A stretch of DNA of 64,000 bases, from assembly GCA_038889235.1 (NCBI GenBank), contig JAWAHN010000002.1:40288-104287 (forward strand). Direction: 5' to 3'. The stretch comes from Candidatus Jordarchaeales archaeon. GTDB lineage: Archaea > Asgardarchaeota > Jordiarchaeia > Jordiarchaeales > Freyrarchaeaceae. Below the pieces are notes generated by a model, which was given only the letters and a program-made list of their open reading frames with translations, was not told the origin of the DNA and did no database searches. A program made the position numbers and the translations under genes. Below, piece after piece: positions 7,687 through 16,336 of the stretch; within the stretch, counting starts at the first letter, position 1; every line of letters begins with the position of its first letter.

Positions 7687-8553
7687 TTAACTTTCAGCTT
7701 TCTTATTTATAATTCTTACTATGTCTAAGCTTAAATCTAGGGATTTTGACGAATGGGTTATGTGCCCAGCAGAGATCACATCGACGCCTAGTGCAGCATA
7801 GTCTTCTACGTTATCGGGTTTGATTCCGCCCGAAACCTCTATTATCACTTTATCTCTTAATCCATGCTCCTCTAAAATTCGGATTGTTTTCTCCACTTCT
7901 TCCACGCTCATGTTGTCGAGCATTATTGCGTCAGCTCCCGAGACAGCTGCCTCTAAAGCTTCGTCCGGAGTGAAAACCTCCACTTCTATCTTTTTCGAGA
8001 AACTGGCTTTTTCTCTGGCGCGCCTGACGGCTTCCGCTATACTTCCAACTATTTTGATATGGTTGTCCTTTATCAAGACCATGTCGTCGAGGCGAAGCCT
8101 GTGTGTGTCTCCCCCGCCTATCTCTATGGCCTTCTTTTCGAAATATCTGAACCCTGGTGTAGTTTTCCTTGTACCAGCTATTCTGACTTTTTCGTTGATT
8201 CTCCTAGCTTTTTCCACGAGCTTTGCTGTCTCAGTTGCCACCCCGCTCATAGTCATCATGAGGTTGAGGACTGTTCTTTCAACACTTAAAATAGTCTTGG
8301 CGTCACCCCTTATCTCCATTATGACGCTCCCTTTCTTGACCTTTTCACCGTCCCTGACTTTCGCCGTCGCCTCCACCCCAACCATTTTGAAAAGTTCTAA
8401 GGCCTCTGATACCCCTGCTATGACTCCCTCATCCTTACAAATGATTTTAGCATCAACAATGACTCCCTCTGGAATAACTGCCTCACTAGTGATATCTCCA
8501 AAACCTAAGTCTTCAAGTAGAAAAAATGTTAGGAAGTTTCTAATGACATTCAC
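7687..8553 (-). CDS. nadC: Nicotinate-nucleotide pyrophosphorylase (quinolinate phosphoribosyltransferase)
   Basis: A 288-residue protein of normal NadC length. It shows ED(L)GFGDITSEAV at the N-terminus, GTRKTTPGFR, the GGGDTHRLRLDDMVLIKDNH segment, and ML(D)N and SGGI motifs near the end, all typical of the fold. It converts quinolinate and PRPP to nicotinate mononucleotide in NAD synthesis. nadA and nadB are not in the window. The GTG start overlaps the stop of the upstream glycosyltransferase by four bases (GTGA), implying translational coupling. Confidence 0.92.
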   Translation of the reverse strand: MNVIRNFLTFFLLEDLGFGDITSEAVIPEGVIVDAKIICKDEGVIAGVSEALELFKMVGVEATAKVRDGEKVKKGSVIMEIRGDAKTILSVERTVLNLMMTMSGVATETAKLVEKARRINEKVRIAGTRKTTPGFRYFEKKAIEIGGGDTHRLRLDDMVLIKDNHIKIVGSIAEAVRRAREKASFSKKIEVEVFTPDEALEAAVSGADAIMLDNMSVEEVEKTIRILEEHGLRDKVIIEVSGGIKPDNVEDYAALGVDVISAGHITHSSKSLDLSLDIVRIINKKAES

Positions 8554-9746
8554 GAGGTTCCCTCCCTGGCATTGGAAAGCGAGATTATTTCTCGTACCAC
8601 CAAATCAACCGAGTTATTCTTAAGTATCTCTTTCTGAATGCGTGCGGCTCTCTCACGGTACGAGCCATCTTCCAGAATATCGCTTATTGCCTTTAGGAGG
8701 GTTTCACGGTTGAGGTCTTTTTGGCGTATCACTTTCGCGATACCCATAGCCTCAGCAGAACGGGCGTTCATTTCATGCTCTGTATGCGCCGGCGTCGGAA
8801 TGAGTATGGAGGGGACACCGTAGTACATGGACTCAGCAATAGTGTTATGCCCAGATCTGGAGACAACAACATCGCACGCTTTGAGAACGAGGTATCTGTC
8901 GGGGATCCAGTTGTAAACCCTCACGCCATCCTTTCTAAAGACCTCTTTCACTTCCCCCGGGTATCCCATGCTCATTATCACTTGATATTTTTCAGGGAGC
9001 CTAGAGATAATGTCCAGCAATAAAGCATTTAGAGAATCTCTCTCGATTCTGGTTCCAGATATCCCGACGTAAATTAAGGGGCGCTCGTCGAAACCCAGCA
9101 TGCGCTTGGCTTCCTCCTTGCTTGGAAGCTCATGGGGTAACTTGTCAATTATTTGCCCTACGAATTTTACTCTCCTCAAAAATTTCACAGGTATTTTCAA
9201 GTGCTCCTTAGCTACAGTGTATGGAAATGGGAAATCGGGAACGAGCATCGAGGTGCTCCTACTCCACATGAGCCACAAGATGCAAAGGATAATGTGCTCG
9301 CCAAACGACTTGATTTTCATTTTAACCTTGCCCAAGGGCTTCTTGTGCGGTATGAGAAGCTTAATCTGGTGTAGGAGAAGGACACATGGAACCCCTAGCA
9401 GAATGGATGCGAGAATAGGCGAAAGACGTGAGTCTGAAACAACCACATCTGGTTTAAACCCTTTAATGTTCCTTATCTCGCACACAAGCTGTTTTATAAA
9501 TGTTAAAAGGTACTTGGGCCACCTTATGCTCGTCTGTAGCATTTCAATAGTTCCGTCTCTCCCCTCAACCAATTTTATCTCCGGGACCTTAACTACCGGC
9601 AGTCTTAGAGCTGAAATAAACTCGACGGCGTCCCCATACGTGGAAAACAAAATTTGCGCACCAAGCTCCCTCAACCTTTTAGCTATGGGGAGACATCTAC
9701 CTGCATGCCCCAAAGCCATGCCATTAGGAGCGAAGTACACTTTCAT
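8550..9746 (-). CDS. MurG-like (GT-B, family 28-type) glycosyltransferase
   Basis: A 398-residue GT-B glycosyltransferase: an N-terminal GMALGHAGRCLPIAKRL acceptor-side segment and a C-terminal donor-binding half with GISGT, the SRSGHNTIAE motif and PTPAHTEHEMNA. These resemble MurG/UgtP-type enzymes using UDP-sugars. In an archaeon it may glycosylate a lipid or a cell-surface precursor; the substrate is unknown. A hydrophobic stretch near the middle (HIILCILWLMW) may hold it to the membrane. It sits between an AMMECR1 gene (2-base gap) and nadC (4-base overlap), so it is in an operon, though nothing links the roles. Confidence 0.8.
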   Translation of the reverse strand: MKVYFAPNGMALGHAGRCLPIAKRLRELGAQILFSTYGDAVEFISALRLPVVKVPEIKLVEGRDGTIEMLQTSIRWPKYLLTFIKQLVCEIRNIKGFKPDVVVSDSRLSPILASILLGVPCVLLLHQIKLLIPHKKPLGKVKMKIKSFGEHIILCILWLMWSRSTSMLVPDFPFPYTVAKEHLKIPVKFLRRVKFVGQIIDKLPHELPSKEEAKRMLGFDERPLIYVGISGTRIERDSLNALLLDIISRLPEKYQVIMSMGYPGEVKEVFRKDGVRVYNWIPDRYLVLKACDVVVSRSGHNTIAESMYYGVPSILIPTPAHTEHEMNARSAEAMGIAKVIRQKDLNRETLLKAISDILEDGSYRERAARIQKEILKNNSVDLVVREIISLSNAREGTS

Positions 9747-9748
9747 CT

Positions 9749-10387
9749 TTACTCCCTCTCGTGCAGGAGCTCCTTCCGCGTTATCTTCCCACGCGGCTCC
9801 TCCTCTTCAAATATTACCCCGCGAAACACGTAGACCTCTGTGTCCTTGTCGAGCCAAGCATCAGGGGGCAAACCCGCCTTCATGCAACATTCGCACAGAA
9901 ACGTTTCGGCATCCCAATTCCACTCAACGGGAACCTGTGGCAGTAGGAGTCCTCTAAAGGGCCCCCTTGCAACCATGAGTCCGTCACGTCCAATCTTGAT
10001 TTTCTCAACGTACTCCCTTGGGTCCCTCACTTTAAGCAGCTCCGGTACAGATAGCACGGTAACCTCGACAACTATGTTGTCGAGCTCATCTTCTCTGAGA
10101 GGAGGGAATCGTGGGTCGCGCGTTGCCTCTACAGCAGCTCTCATCGTGGCTTCAACGAGGGGGAAGTATGGGAGAGGGTAACCTATGCACCCGCGAAGGT
10201 GCCTACTTCCACGAATCTGCTTGTTTATGGTGACAAAAACGCCCCCTTTCTCCTTAAGCTTGGGCGGTGCATCCTTCGGGAGGCTCCCCATTTTTCCCGT
10301 CCGAACGAATCTCTCAATGGTTTCCCTTGCAAGCCTAACGAGGAAGATTCCTTCTTCATCGCTAAGGTCTAAGACGTCCTTTGCCAA
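9749..10387 (-). CDS. AMMECR1 domain protein
   Basis: A 212-residue protein with the hallmark LRGCIGYPLP, a TRDPRFPPL segment and the C-terminal WNWDAETFLCECCMKAGLPPD. These are the conserved parts of the AMMECR1 family, which in many prokaryotes forms the AmmeMemoRadiSam set with a MEMO protein and a radical SAM enzyme. A radical SAM protein with a matching N-terminal Cys pattern lies about 3.3 kb away (13682-14818), but no MEMO gene is visible here. Biochemical function is unsettled. It lies 40 bases downstream of the Mut7-C gene and just ahead of the glycosyltransferase. Confidence 0.9.
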   Translation of the reverse strand: MAKDVLDLSDEEGIFLVRLARETIERFVRTGKMGSLPKDAPPKLKEKGGVFVTINKQIRGSRHLRGCIGYPLPYFPLVEATMRAAVEATRDPRFPPLREDELDNIVVEVTVLSVPELLKVRDPREYVEKIKIGRDGLMVARGPFRGLLLPQVPVEWNWDAETFLCECCMKAGLPPDAWLDKDTEVYVFRGVIFEEEEPRGKITRKELLHERE

Positions 10388-10427
10388 CTAAACCGCCCCT
10401 TAAACATTAACTGGAAAGATTAACGTT

Positions 10428-10979
10428 TCAATTAATATTAAATATTTCCCGGTCGCCCAGCGCTCGTTTAAACCTCACCTTCTCTAAAACTTTCTTCATA
10501 GACTTCCACATAGAACCCTTCCAATAAGTTTTACCGCAGGACGTGCAAATCCAAAATTCCCCGTATTTTTCAAGTATGCTCGGTGGGAGGTGATCAACCA
10601 CTTCGTCCTTCTCAGCCTCCCTAACCTTGCCCCCGCACTTCGGGCAAAAAGAACGGCTAGGGTCTATTTCTAGGTTCAACTTAAACTCGCAAGCAATCTT
10701 GTGAAACTGATCGTAAAAGTCGTCGTTCTCCACGTAAAACGCCTTAACCCCGTGTCTCAAAGCCCGCCTGTAAAGGTGCATATCTCTAGTTAAAAGAACG
10801 CCTCCACTTTTCTCAGCAACCTTGATAAGAAAGTCGTCGCATCCGTCAGGATCATAGTAAACCTCATATCCCAGTAACCTCAACCAGCGGCAGACCCTGC
10901 CAAGCATTGCGTCACAGACAAATTGGAGAATGGAAGACACCCCACCTAGATGAAGCCAGTTCCCCGGAGTGGTCTTCAC
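10428..10979 (-). CDS. Mut7-C PIN-like RNase-domain protein with zinc ribbon
   Basis: Up to 183 residues. FVCDAMLGRVCRWLRLLGYE, LLTRDMHLYRRA and a C-terminal zinc ribbon (CPKC...CTSC) match the Mut7-C family, a PIN-like predicted RNase named after the C-terminus of Mut-7. The frame opens at a GTG (10979) two bases after the rps6e stop, but that start adds about 16 unconserved residues and lacks a Shine-Dalgarno sequence. Family members start just before the FVCDAMLGR segment. An ATT codon with GGTGGGG eight bases upstream would give MLQFVCDAMLGR, and a GTG three codons earlier sits almost on that GGTGG. The true start is therefore open. Confidence 0.8.
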   Translation of the reverse strand: MKTTPGNWLHLGGVSSILQFVCDAMLGRVCRWLRLLGYEVYYDPDGCDDFLIKVAEKSGGVLLTRDMHLYRRALRHGVKAFYVENDDFYDQFHKIACEFKLNLEIDPSRSFCPKCGGKVREAEKDEVVDHLPPSILEKYGEFWICTSCGKTYWKGSMWKSMKKVLEKVRFKRALGDREIFNIN

Positions 10980-10981
10980 TT

Positions 10982-11434
10982 CTAGGATTCAGAGGACGCC
11001 GACTTCCCTGTTTCCGCACTAAAGATATCCTTAGCACCCTTCTTAACAACTTTCATGTTTACCTGATATATGTCGTACGAGATTGTATTCCCTCTAACTA
11101 GCTTCCTCCTGCGTTCCCCCTTCTTCTTAGGCCTAAATCCGGGACCCGAGCTAAGCAGCACCCTTTTCCGACCCGGTCCCTCTATGTCTGGCCTCATAGG
11201 AAAGCCGTCTTTATCCGAGCCGCCAGTAACTTGTAACTCGTAGCCTACTAGGCCTAAGGGGTCTCCCTTAACTATCTCGCCTATCTTTACGTCTATTAAG
11301 CTTCTGAACTTTACATCATCAACACTTATGGTGACGCTTCTACCCGTCTCAGGGTCGCTTACAACGAGCTTGCGTACATACTCTTCGCCTGCACGCTTCA
11401 CTTCAACCACTCCTAGTAGCTTTGTAAGACTCAA
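10982..11434 (-). CDS. rps6e: 30S ribosomal protein S6e
   Basis: A 150-residue S6e: LVVSDPETGRS, IGEIVKGDPLGLVGYELQVTGG-type core, then DGFPMRPD and the basic RKKGERRRKLVRGNTIS segment. It is a small-subunit ribosomal protein found in archaea and eukaryotes. The N-terminus is about 16 residues longer than usual if the TTG at 11434 is used (GAGG about ten bases upstream). A GTG 12 codons in, preceded by TAGGAG, would give a more typical MKRAGEEYVRKLVVSD start. The Mut7-C gene follows at once. Confidence 0.9.
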   Translation of the reverse strand: MSLTKLLGVVEVKRAGEEYVRKLVVSDPETGRSVTISVDDVKFRSLIDVKIGEIVKGDPLGLVGYELQVTGGSDKDGFPMRPDIEGPGRKRVLLSSGPGFRPKKKGERRRKLVRGNTISYDIYQVNMKVVKKGAKDIFSAETGKSASSES

Positions 11435-11851
11435 AACAAGATATCCTCTTATAAACTAAGCGCTCAAATTCAGATTTGAAAGAGGGTTCTGAGTTAAGTA
11501 GGGATGTATAGTGGGTTGTTTTCGCTCCTACTTAACCCTTTCCCTCTCGATTAACCCATTGAGGGCCTGGGTGAAACCGCATCTGAAGGCTCAAAACAGC
11601 TACAACCCCCATCCAACATCAAACCGCATCTTTCACATTTAACGACCCTGCCCCGGATATGAAGCCGTGCTTCCAGAGCAAACTGGACAGGTTTTAGATG
11701 ACCTAGCCAAGTTAACCTAAACGCCACTGAGAACAAAGCAGTCAACCCACATTTAAACCCATATGACCCGAAACCACTGACTACGGCGAGATTTCGGCAA
11801 GCAAAACAATGCTCATAAATTTTAAAACATTAATGCCAACTTATCTTTTTC
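11435..11851. other. 417-base gap upstream of rps6e
   Basis: Lies between the stop of the VTT-protein gene and the start of rps6e, both on the minus strand. It holds the long-arm inverted repeat at 11493-11536. A 64-codon minus-strand frame (11551-11745) encodes one CERCG...CSC cluster, but it has no Shine-Dalgarno sequence or start typical of the region, so I do not call it a gene. An AT-rich GTTTATAAGAGG close to rps6e (about 11450) could be its TATA box. Confidence 0.35.
11493..11536 (-). repeat. 10-bp perfect inverted repeat (hairpin) upstream of rps6e
   Basis: GTTAAGTAGG (11493-11502) and its exact complement CCTACTTAAC (11527-11536) enclose a 24-base loop. It stands 60-100 bases upstream of the S6e start and about 315 bases downstream of the VTT gene stop. 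It could be a terminator-like structure, a leader element or a factor-binding dyad. The sequence alone does not decide. Confidence 0.4.
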
Positions 11852-12667
11852 TCAAAAATTTTCCTTTTTTAATTTTTGGCAGACTTTCTCCCAGTCAACG
11901 AGCAATATTGCTGCAATAACTAGAATTATGAATGCTATACTTACCAACATCGCTAACAAACCGGTTTCACCAGAATACCATTCAAGTATTGTTTTACCAA
12001 ATATTTTAACTCTTGAAAACATTCGTGCGGCATATGTTATCAAAGTGCACATTATAATCTTCCCCGTGAAACATCCCAAGATTGTCTTTTTATAAGAGTA
12101 CTTGATCATTCCCAAAGCCAGTAGCAATACGTCGTCAGGTAAGGGAGTTGCTGAAAAAAATATGATTAAAGGGATGGCCCAGCCCTGCTTTACGAGAGAT
12201 TGGATGCGTTCAATTCGCTGATTGTAACGCGTGTTTTCAAGTGCTTCAGCTGCGCCTCGCCCAAGAAGCCAAGCAACGGTCTCTCCTATAGCGGCCCCTC
12301 CTCCAGCAGCGATTCCCATAAGCAGAGGGTTGATCCAGATATTAAAAATGACCAAAAACCATAGGAAGACGACGTAGGGCACAGGGAAGATCACAGATAA
12401 GTTGCCAAAAATGCTGACGAGGAAAACTGCAAAATACTCCCCGAGGTCGCCGCCGGGAAAAAAATTTGCGAAACAAAACATCCACCAAGCTAAGGGATTC
12501 ATCCACAGCATCAACAAGTCCCAGAGGAGGAAAGTAGGTTCAATAAAGTACGAGAGGTATGGATTGATGAACGAGTAAACGTACCATGCTAAGAAGTGAT
12601 CTGTCAGAAGAAATAGTGGAGTAGAAAAAATCCAATACTTGGTGATTGACTTTATCAGTTTAACCAC
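11852..12667 (-). CDS. VTT/DedA-like integral membrane protein
   Basis: A 271-residue polytopic protein with about six hydrophobic segments. The core has GGGAAIGETVAWLLGRGA and, after a short polar helix, IFFSATPLPDDVLLLALGM, the paired re-entrant signature of the VTT (DedA/TMEM41/VMP1, YqaA-like) superfamily. Family members act in lipid scrambling or membrane homeostasis. The N-terminal third (several Trp-rich hydrophobic segments) is extra. The GTG start at 12667 has no clear Shine-Dalgarno sequence; it lies 12 bases after the stop of the zinc-ribbon gene, within a small AACCAC/GTGGTT dyad (12662-12680). Confidence 0.75.
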   Translation of the reverse strand: MVKLIKSITKYWIFSTPLFLLTDHFLAWYVYSFINPYLSYFIEPTFLLWDLLMLWMNPLAWWMFCFANFFPGGDLGEYFAVFLVSIFGNLSVIFPVPYVVFLWFLVIFNIWINPLLMGIAAGGGAAIGETVAWLLGRGAAEALENTRYNQRIERIQSLVKQGWAIPLIIFFSATPLPDDVLLLALGMIKYSYKKTILGCFTGKIIMCTLITYAARMFSRVKIFGKTILEWYSGETGLLAMLVSIAFIILVIAAILLVDWEKVCQKLKKENF

Positions 12668-12679
12668 CTTAATAGTGGT

Positions 12680-12838
12680 TTAACCCCATGTCTCGCCACA
12701 CTTCTTACACTTCCACACTTTCTTGTAGATTGGTTGTCCTCCGACATAGCTGAGTGGTTTGCTTTTATCCTCAACCTGTTTCACATCAATACTGCCGCAC
12801 TTAGGGCATTTTACGCGCGAAGGAGTTACCTCACTCAT
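12680..12838 (-). CDS. 52-residue zinc-ribbon protein
   Basis: A small gene: ATG at 12838 preceded by GGGGAGGA at good spacing, with stop TAA at 12680. The protein has two CxxC knuckles (VKCPKCGSIDV near the N-terminus, WKCKKCGETW at the C-terminus) separated by about 30 residues, giving a TFIIS/Rpb9-like zinc ribbon. No other domain is present. It may be a small nucleic-acid-binding or transcription-related factor, but I do not recognise a named family. It is probably co-transcribed with the downstream VTT protein. Confidence 0.75.
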   Translation of the reverse strand: MSEVTPSRVKCPKCGSIDVKQVEDKSKPLSYVGGQPIYKKVWKCKKCGETWG

Positions 12839-13084
12839 GATAATCCTCCCCTTAAAAGGTTTCTTTTACCTTTTTTGTTTCTTTCCTTATTTAATTTTTT
12901 CTTTCTTCTCCTTTCAGAAAAATTGAATCTCTCAACTAGAAGGCGAAGTCTGGTGCGCAAAGCTTTTGAGTTAAACGAAAAATAGTGGAAAATCTGTCCA
13001 TGAACTCGAGAGACAGAAGGTATATTTAGTACTGTTGATAGTTCTTGTTTACTCGAAGAATGGGTAGCTTTGGAGGCTTAAATT

Positions 13085-13594
13085 TTGCAAGAGAAGACTG
13101 TCGTTATTAGAGAAGCACGCCACGACGACTTACTAAGAGTGGTTGAAATTAACAGGATTTGCCTTCCTGAAAACTACCCCTACTACTTCTTCCAACACTT
13201 GCTTGAAAGTTACCCGGAGTGTTTCATTGTCGCCGAGGTCGACGGAGAAATCGTAGGGTACATAATGAACAGAATTGAGAGGGGTTTGTCCTCCCTAAAC
13301 CCATCACCTTTCAGGATCGTGAAAAAGGGGCATGTTGTTTCCATAGCCGTGATGCCCGACTATAGAAGAAGGGGCATAGGTAGAATGCTCTTAGAACGCG
13401 GTCTTCAGGCGATGCGAAAATATGGGGCAGAAGAGGCGGTACTAGAAGTCAGGGTCTCTAACGAGCCTGCTATAAGTCTTTATAAGAAGATAGGTTTCGT
13501 TGTGGTAAAAACCATTAAGGGATACTACCACGACGGAGAAGACGCCTATCTCATGTGCAAGAAGCTTGTTGAAGAGTCGGAGCAAACAGGCTAA
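13085..13594 (+). CDS. GNAT N-acetyltransferase, RimI/Ard1-like
   Basis: A 169-residue GNAT. IREARHDDLLRVVEIN opens the fold, VVSIAVMPDYRRRGIGRMLL carries the acetyl-CoA pyrophosphate loop (RRxGIG), and the SLYKKIGFVVVKTIKGYYHD plus GEDAYLM ending is typical of RimI/Ard1 N-terminal protein acetyltransferases. In archaea these acetylate Ala/Ser N-termini. TTG 13085 follows GGAGG at about ten bases. It stands alone between divergent and downstream genes. Confidence 0.85.
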   Translation: MQEKTVVIREARHDDLLRVVEINRICLPENYPYYFFQHLLESYPECFIVAEVDGEIVGYIMNRIERGLSSLNPSPFRIVKKGHVVSIAVMPDYRRRGIGRMLLERGLQAMRKYGAEEAVLEVRVSNEPAISLYKKIGFVVVKTIKGYYHDGEDAYLMCKKLVEESEQTG

Positions 13595-13681
13595 AAGGAA
13601 CCCCTAGGTCTTCGGGATCTTTTTCGCCGCGCTCCATTTTTCAAATCTTCCTAGTACTTGTAGGGGTAGGAGGGGATACCC

Positions 13682-14818
13682 ATCTTCCCTTGGAGAAAGC
13701 CTGCTAGATGTGTTGTTTGCGGCAAGGAAAGCCCCTTAATCTCTGCTAATCTCACAGTGTGCGGTCCCTGCCTGAAGGAAAGGGCTGAAGACGCCCTCCC
13801 TGTAATTATGAAGGTTCACGCTGAAAGTCGAAGTCGCTTTGGTTTACCCTCCCTTCCCCCGAGAGAAAAGAGTGGGGTTAAATGTCACCTCTGCGTTAAC
13901 GAGTGCAGCATCCCTCAAGGGGGGCGGGGGTTCTGTGGTCTAGTCGAGAACAAAGATAAGCGGCTTGTTAGGCTTAGAGGAACCCCTTCAAGGGGCCTAT
14001 TGGAGTGGTATTATGACCCACTTCCGACAAACTGTGTGGCAGCGTGGGTTTGCCCGGGATGCACGGGGGCGGGATTTCCGAAGTACTCTTATAGTCCTAG
14101 AGCCGAGTATGGTTATTTCAACTTAGCAGTCTTCTACGCGGCGTGCTCATATGACTGTCTCTTTTGTCAGAACTGGACTTTCAGAGAACATGCTAGAAGC
14201 CTTAAACCCGTAGTGAGCTCGTGGGATCTAGCAGGCAAGTGTAATGACAAGGTTTCCTGCATCTGCTATTTCGGAGGGGACCCGGCAGTTCAAATGGCTC
14301 ACTCAATTAAGACTAGTGAGCTGGCTGTAAGAATGGCAGAAGAGCGGGGACTTATAATGAGAGTGTGCTGGGAGACGAATGGAACCATGAGTTGGCCCCT
14401 CCTGAAGAAAGCCGCGTCACTGGCATACGAGACGGGGGGATGCATAAAGTTTGACCTGAAAGCCTGGACTGAGACGCTAAACATCGCCCTCTGCGGGGCG
14501 ACAAACAAGCGTACGCTCGACAACTTCTCAAGACTAAAAGTTTTTCTAAGAAAATCACCTGACCCCCCTTTCCTAGTGGCAAGCACGCTCCTTATACCTG
14601 GATACATAGATGTTGAAGAAGTCCGCTGCATAGCTGGCTTCATAGCGGACGTGGACCCAGAAATACCATACTCTCTGCTCGCCTTTTATCCTCAATATGT
14701 CATGGATGATCTGCCGACAACAAGCAGGAAGCTTGCACTGGAATGCGCCGCCGCCGCAAAGAAGGAAGGACTAGTCAATGTAAACATAGGAAATGTCCAC
14801 TTGCTCGCAAACTACTAG
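13682..14818 (+). CDS. Radical SAM enzyme, PflA/AmmeMemoRadiSam type, apparent rare start
   Basis: The radical SAM centre CSYDCLFCQNW (CxxxCxxC) is preceded by CHLCVNECSIPQGGRGFCG, a Cys pattern typical of pyruvate-formate-lyase-activase relatives and of the radical SAM partner of AMMECR1/MEMO. An N-terminal zinc ribbon is also encoded (CVVC...CGPC). The first standard start (GTG 13757) would cut that ribbon in half. In-frame sequence upstream reaches a TAG at 13667-13669 with no ATG, GTG or TTG. GGAGG (13669-13673) sits eight bases before ATC 13682, which I take as the likeliest start. The ADP-dependent kinase follows 14 bases downstream. Substrate unknown. Confidence 0.75.
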   Translation: MFPWRKPARCVVCGKESPLISANLTVCGPCLKERAEDALPVIMKVHAESRSRFGLPSLPPREKSGVKCHLCVNECSIPQGGRGFCGLVENKDKRLVRLRGTPSRGLLEWYYDPLPTNCVAAWVCPGCTGAGFPKYSYSPRAEYGYFNLAVFYAACSYDCLFCQNWTFREHARSLKPVVSSWDLAGKCNDKVSCICYFGGDPAVQMAHSIKTSELAVRMAEERGLIMRVCWETNGTMSWPLLKKAASLAYETGGCIKFDLKAWTETLNIALCGATNKRTLDNFSRLKVFLRKSPDPPFLVASTLLIPGYIDVEEVRCIAGFIADVDPEIPYSLLAFYPQYVMDDLPTTSRKLALECAAAAKKEGLVNVNIGNVHLLANY

Positions 14819-14832
14819 CCGGGTGAGCTCTC

Positions 14833-16287
14833 TTGAAGAAAAAGGATTGGATGGAAGCTTACAGCCGCAGCCTAGAAGCCGTCACCCGAATAGGTGAAAA
14901 ACTTGAGTTCATAATTGGGTTTAACGTCAACATAGACGCGGTCAGGCACGTTGACAAGAGCGTCATCGAAAAACTGGCTTCAAGCGCGTCACTAAGTAAG
15001 GTTCTCGGTAAGATCTCAGATCCCCCGCTCAGAGTTGAATCCTTGGAAGACTTTTTGGCTGGATTACTCGTCTGCATAAGGGATGGAATCGGGGAAGAGT
15101 GGATCATAACAAACGAGCGTGTCTCGGCGGAACTTGAAAGGCTGCTTGGATGGGATGAAAGACGCATGGGGGGCCAGGGAGGCAATATGAGTAATGTGCT
15201 CGCCAGACTCGGACACAGAGTGGTGGTGAACGCTCCTTCACTCCCGAAGCAGCAAGCTGAGCTCTTTCACAGCGAAAACATAGCGATACCGGTCCCCACG
15301 AGTGGGGGGATAGTTTTCAAGCATCCACGTGAAGCGGTAAGGCCCGGAGACACCCCCCTGATACACTGGATTTCTGAGTTCAAGAAGGGTTTCAGCGTAA
15401 AGTTGGGTGATTTGTTCATCGAAGCCCCTCGGGATAACAGGTTCATAGCCTCCTTCGACGACGTGAACACACGCCTCCTTCTCGCACCCGGATTTCGGGA
15501 GGGAAGCGTCATGAAAGCCGAGGATGCTGCGGCCGCCATAGTCTCAGGCTACCACTTACTCAGAGAAACATATCCCACCGGTGAAACGTGTGAAAGCGTG
15601 ATCAAACAAGTGAGGGAACTGATTAGCGAGTGGAAAAAAGTTAACCCGGAGCTACTTATCCACGCAGAAATGGGGTTTACCAGTAGCTGCAGAGTAAGGA
15701 AGGCTATACTCGACGCAGTTTTCCCACGTGTGGATTCAGTGGGCTTCAACGAGGTGGAACTTCGAATGTTCAACTCACCTGACCACACCACTTTCCCGGC
15801 ATCATATTCTGCACCAGAACTTTACCTCGAAGCAAAGAGCGTGCTCGAAAAACATAACCTAAAAAGGGTTTTCGTACATACTAGGGAATACTCTATGAGC
15901 ATCCTGAAACAAGAGTATGGGGTTAACCTGGAAGAAGAGCTCGCATCCCTCCTCTTCGGCGCGTTGATCGCAGCCACACTAGCTTCCACAGGGACGCCAA
16001 CACTCAGCTCGGCGAGAGAAATACTAAGAAGCAAAGAGCTTACCGTCTGCGAAGACGGCATAAGGGAACATGAAAAACTGGCATTGCTCTTGGACTCTGA
16101 AGGCGAATGCGGCTACGAGTCGTTCCTAGAGCTTGGATTTGCTGAAGGGGACCCGGGAGTCGTATTTATCCCTTCACTTATCTCGAAAAGGGTCAAAGCA
16201 ACAGTTGGTCTCGGCGATGCCATCTGCTCCGCAACACTTGCCGGAGAAAGTCTCTTAAGAAGAAGTTCTAAACTACGCAGCCATTAA
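14833..16287 (+). CDS. ADP-dependent glucokinase/phosphofructokinase family
   Basis: A 484-residue ribokinase-fold kinase of the ADP-GK/PFK family. Evidence includes FNVNIDAVRHV near the N-terminus, RRMGGQGGNMSNVLA (sugar-binding Gly-rich turn), AEMGFTSSCRVRKAI, VGFNEVEL, and the C-terminal GLGDAI with the catalytic Asp. The family phosphorylates glucose or fructose-6-phosphate with ADP in the modified glycolysis of several archaea. Which sugar is used cannot be told from sequence alone. The TTG start has GGGTGAG upstream and follows the radical SAM gene closely. Confidence 0.85.
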   Translation: MKKKDWMEAYSRSLEAVTRIGEKLEFIIGFNVNIDAVRHVDKSVIEKLASSASLSKVLGKISDPPLRVESLEDFLAGLLVCIRDGIGEEWIITNERVSAELERLLGWDERRMGGQGGNMSNVLARLGHRVVVNAPSLPKQQAELFHSENIAIPVPTSGGIVFKHPREAVRPGDTPLIHWISEFKKGFSVKLGDLFIEAPRDNRFIASFDDVNTRLLLAPGFREGSVMKAEDAAAAIVSGYHLLRETYPTGETCESVIKQVRELISEWKKVNPELLIHAEMGFTSSCRVRKAILDAVFPRVDSVGFNEVELRMFNSPDHTTFPASYSAPELYLEAKSVLEKHNLKRVFVHTREYSMSILKQEYGVNLEEELASLLFGALIAATLASTGTPTLSSAREILRSKELTVCEDGIREHEKLALLLDSEGECGYESFLELGFAEGDPGVVFIPSLISKRVKATVGLGDAICSATLAGESLLRRSSKLRSH

Positions 16288-16336
16288 AAACATACGTGAA
16301 CTGCGGTCTTCATAAATTGAAGAAGTCTTTATGCGG

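Noticed and set aside
9100..9957. 285-codon plus-strand frame
   Set aside because: Antisense to the glycosyltransferase and AMMECR1 genes, both strongly supported; composition is that of a shadow frame.
11551..11745. 64-codon minus-strand frame with a CERCG...CSC cluster
   Set aside because: No Shine-Dalgarno sequence, odd composition, only three to four clustered cysteines. Not enough to call a gene, though homology search could revive it.
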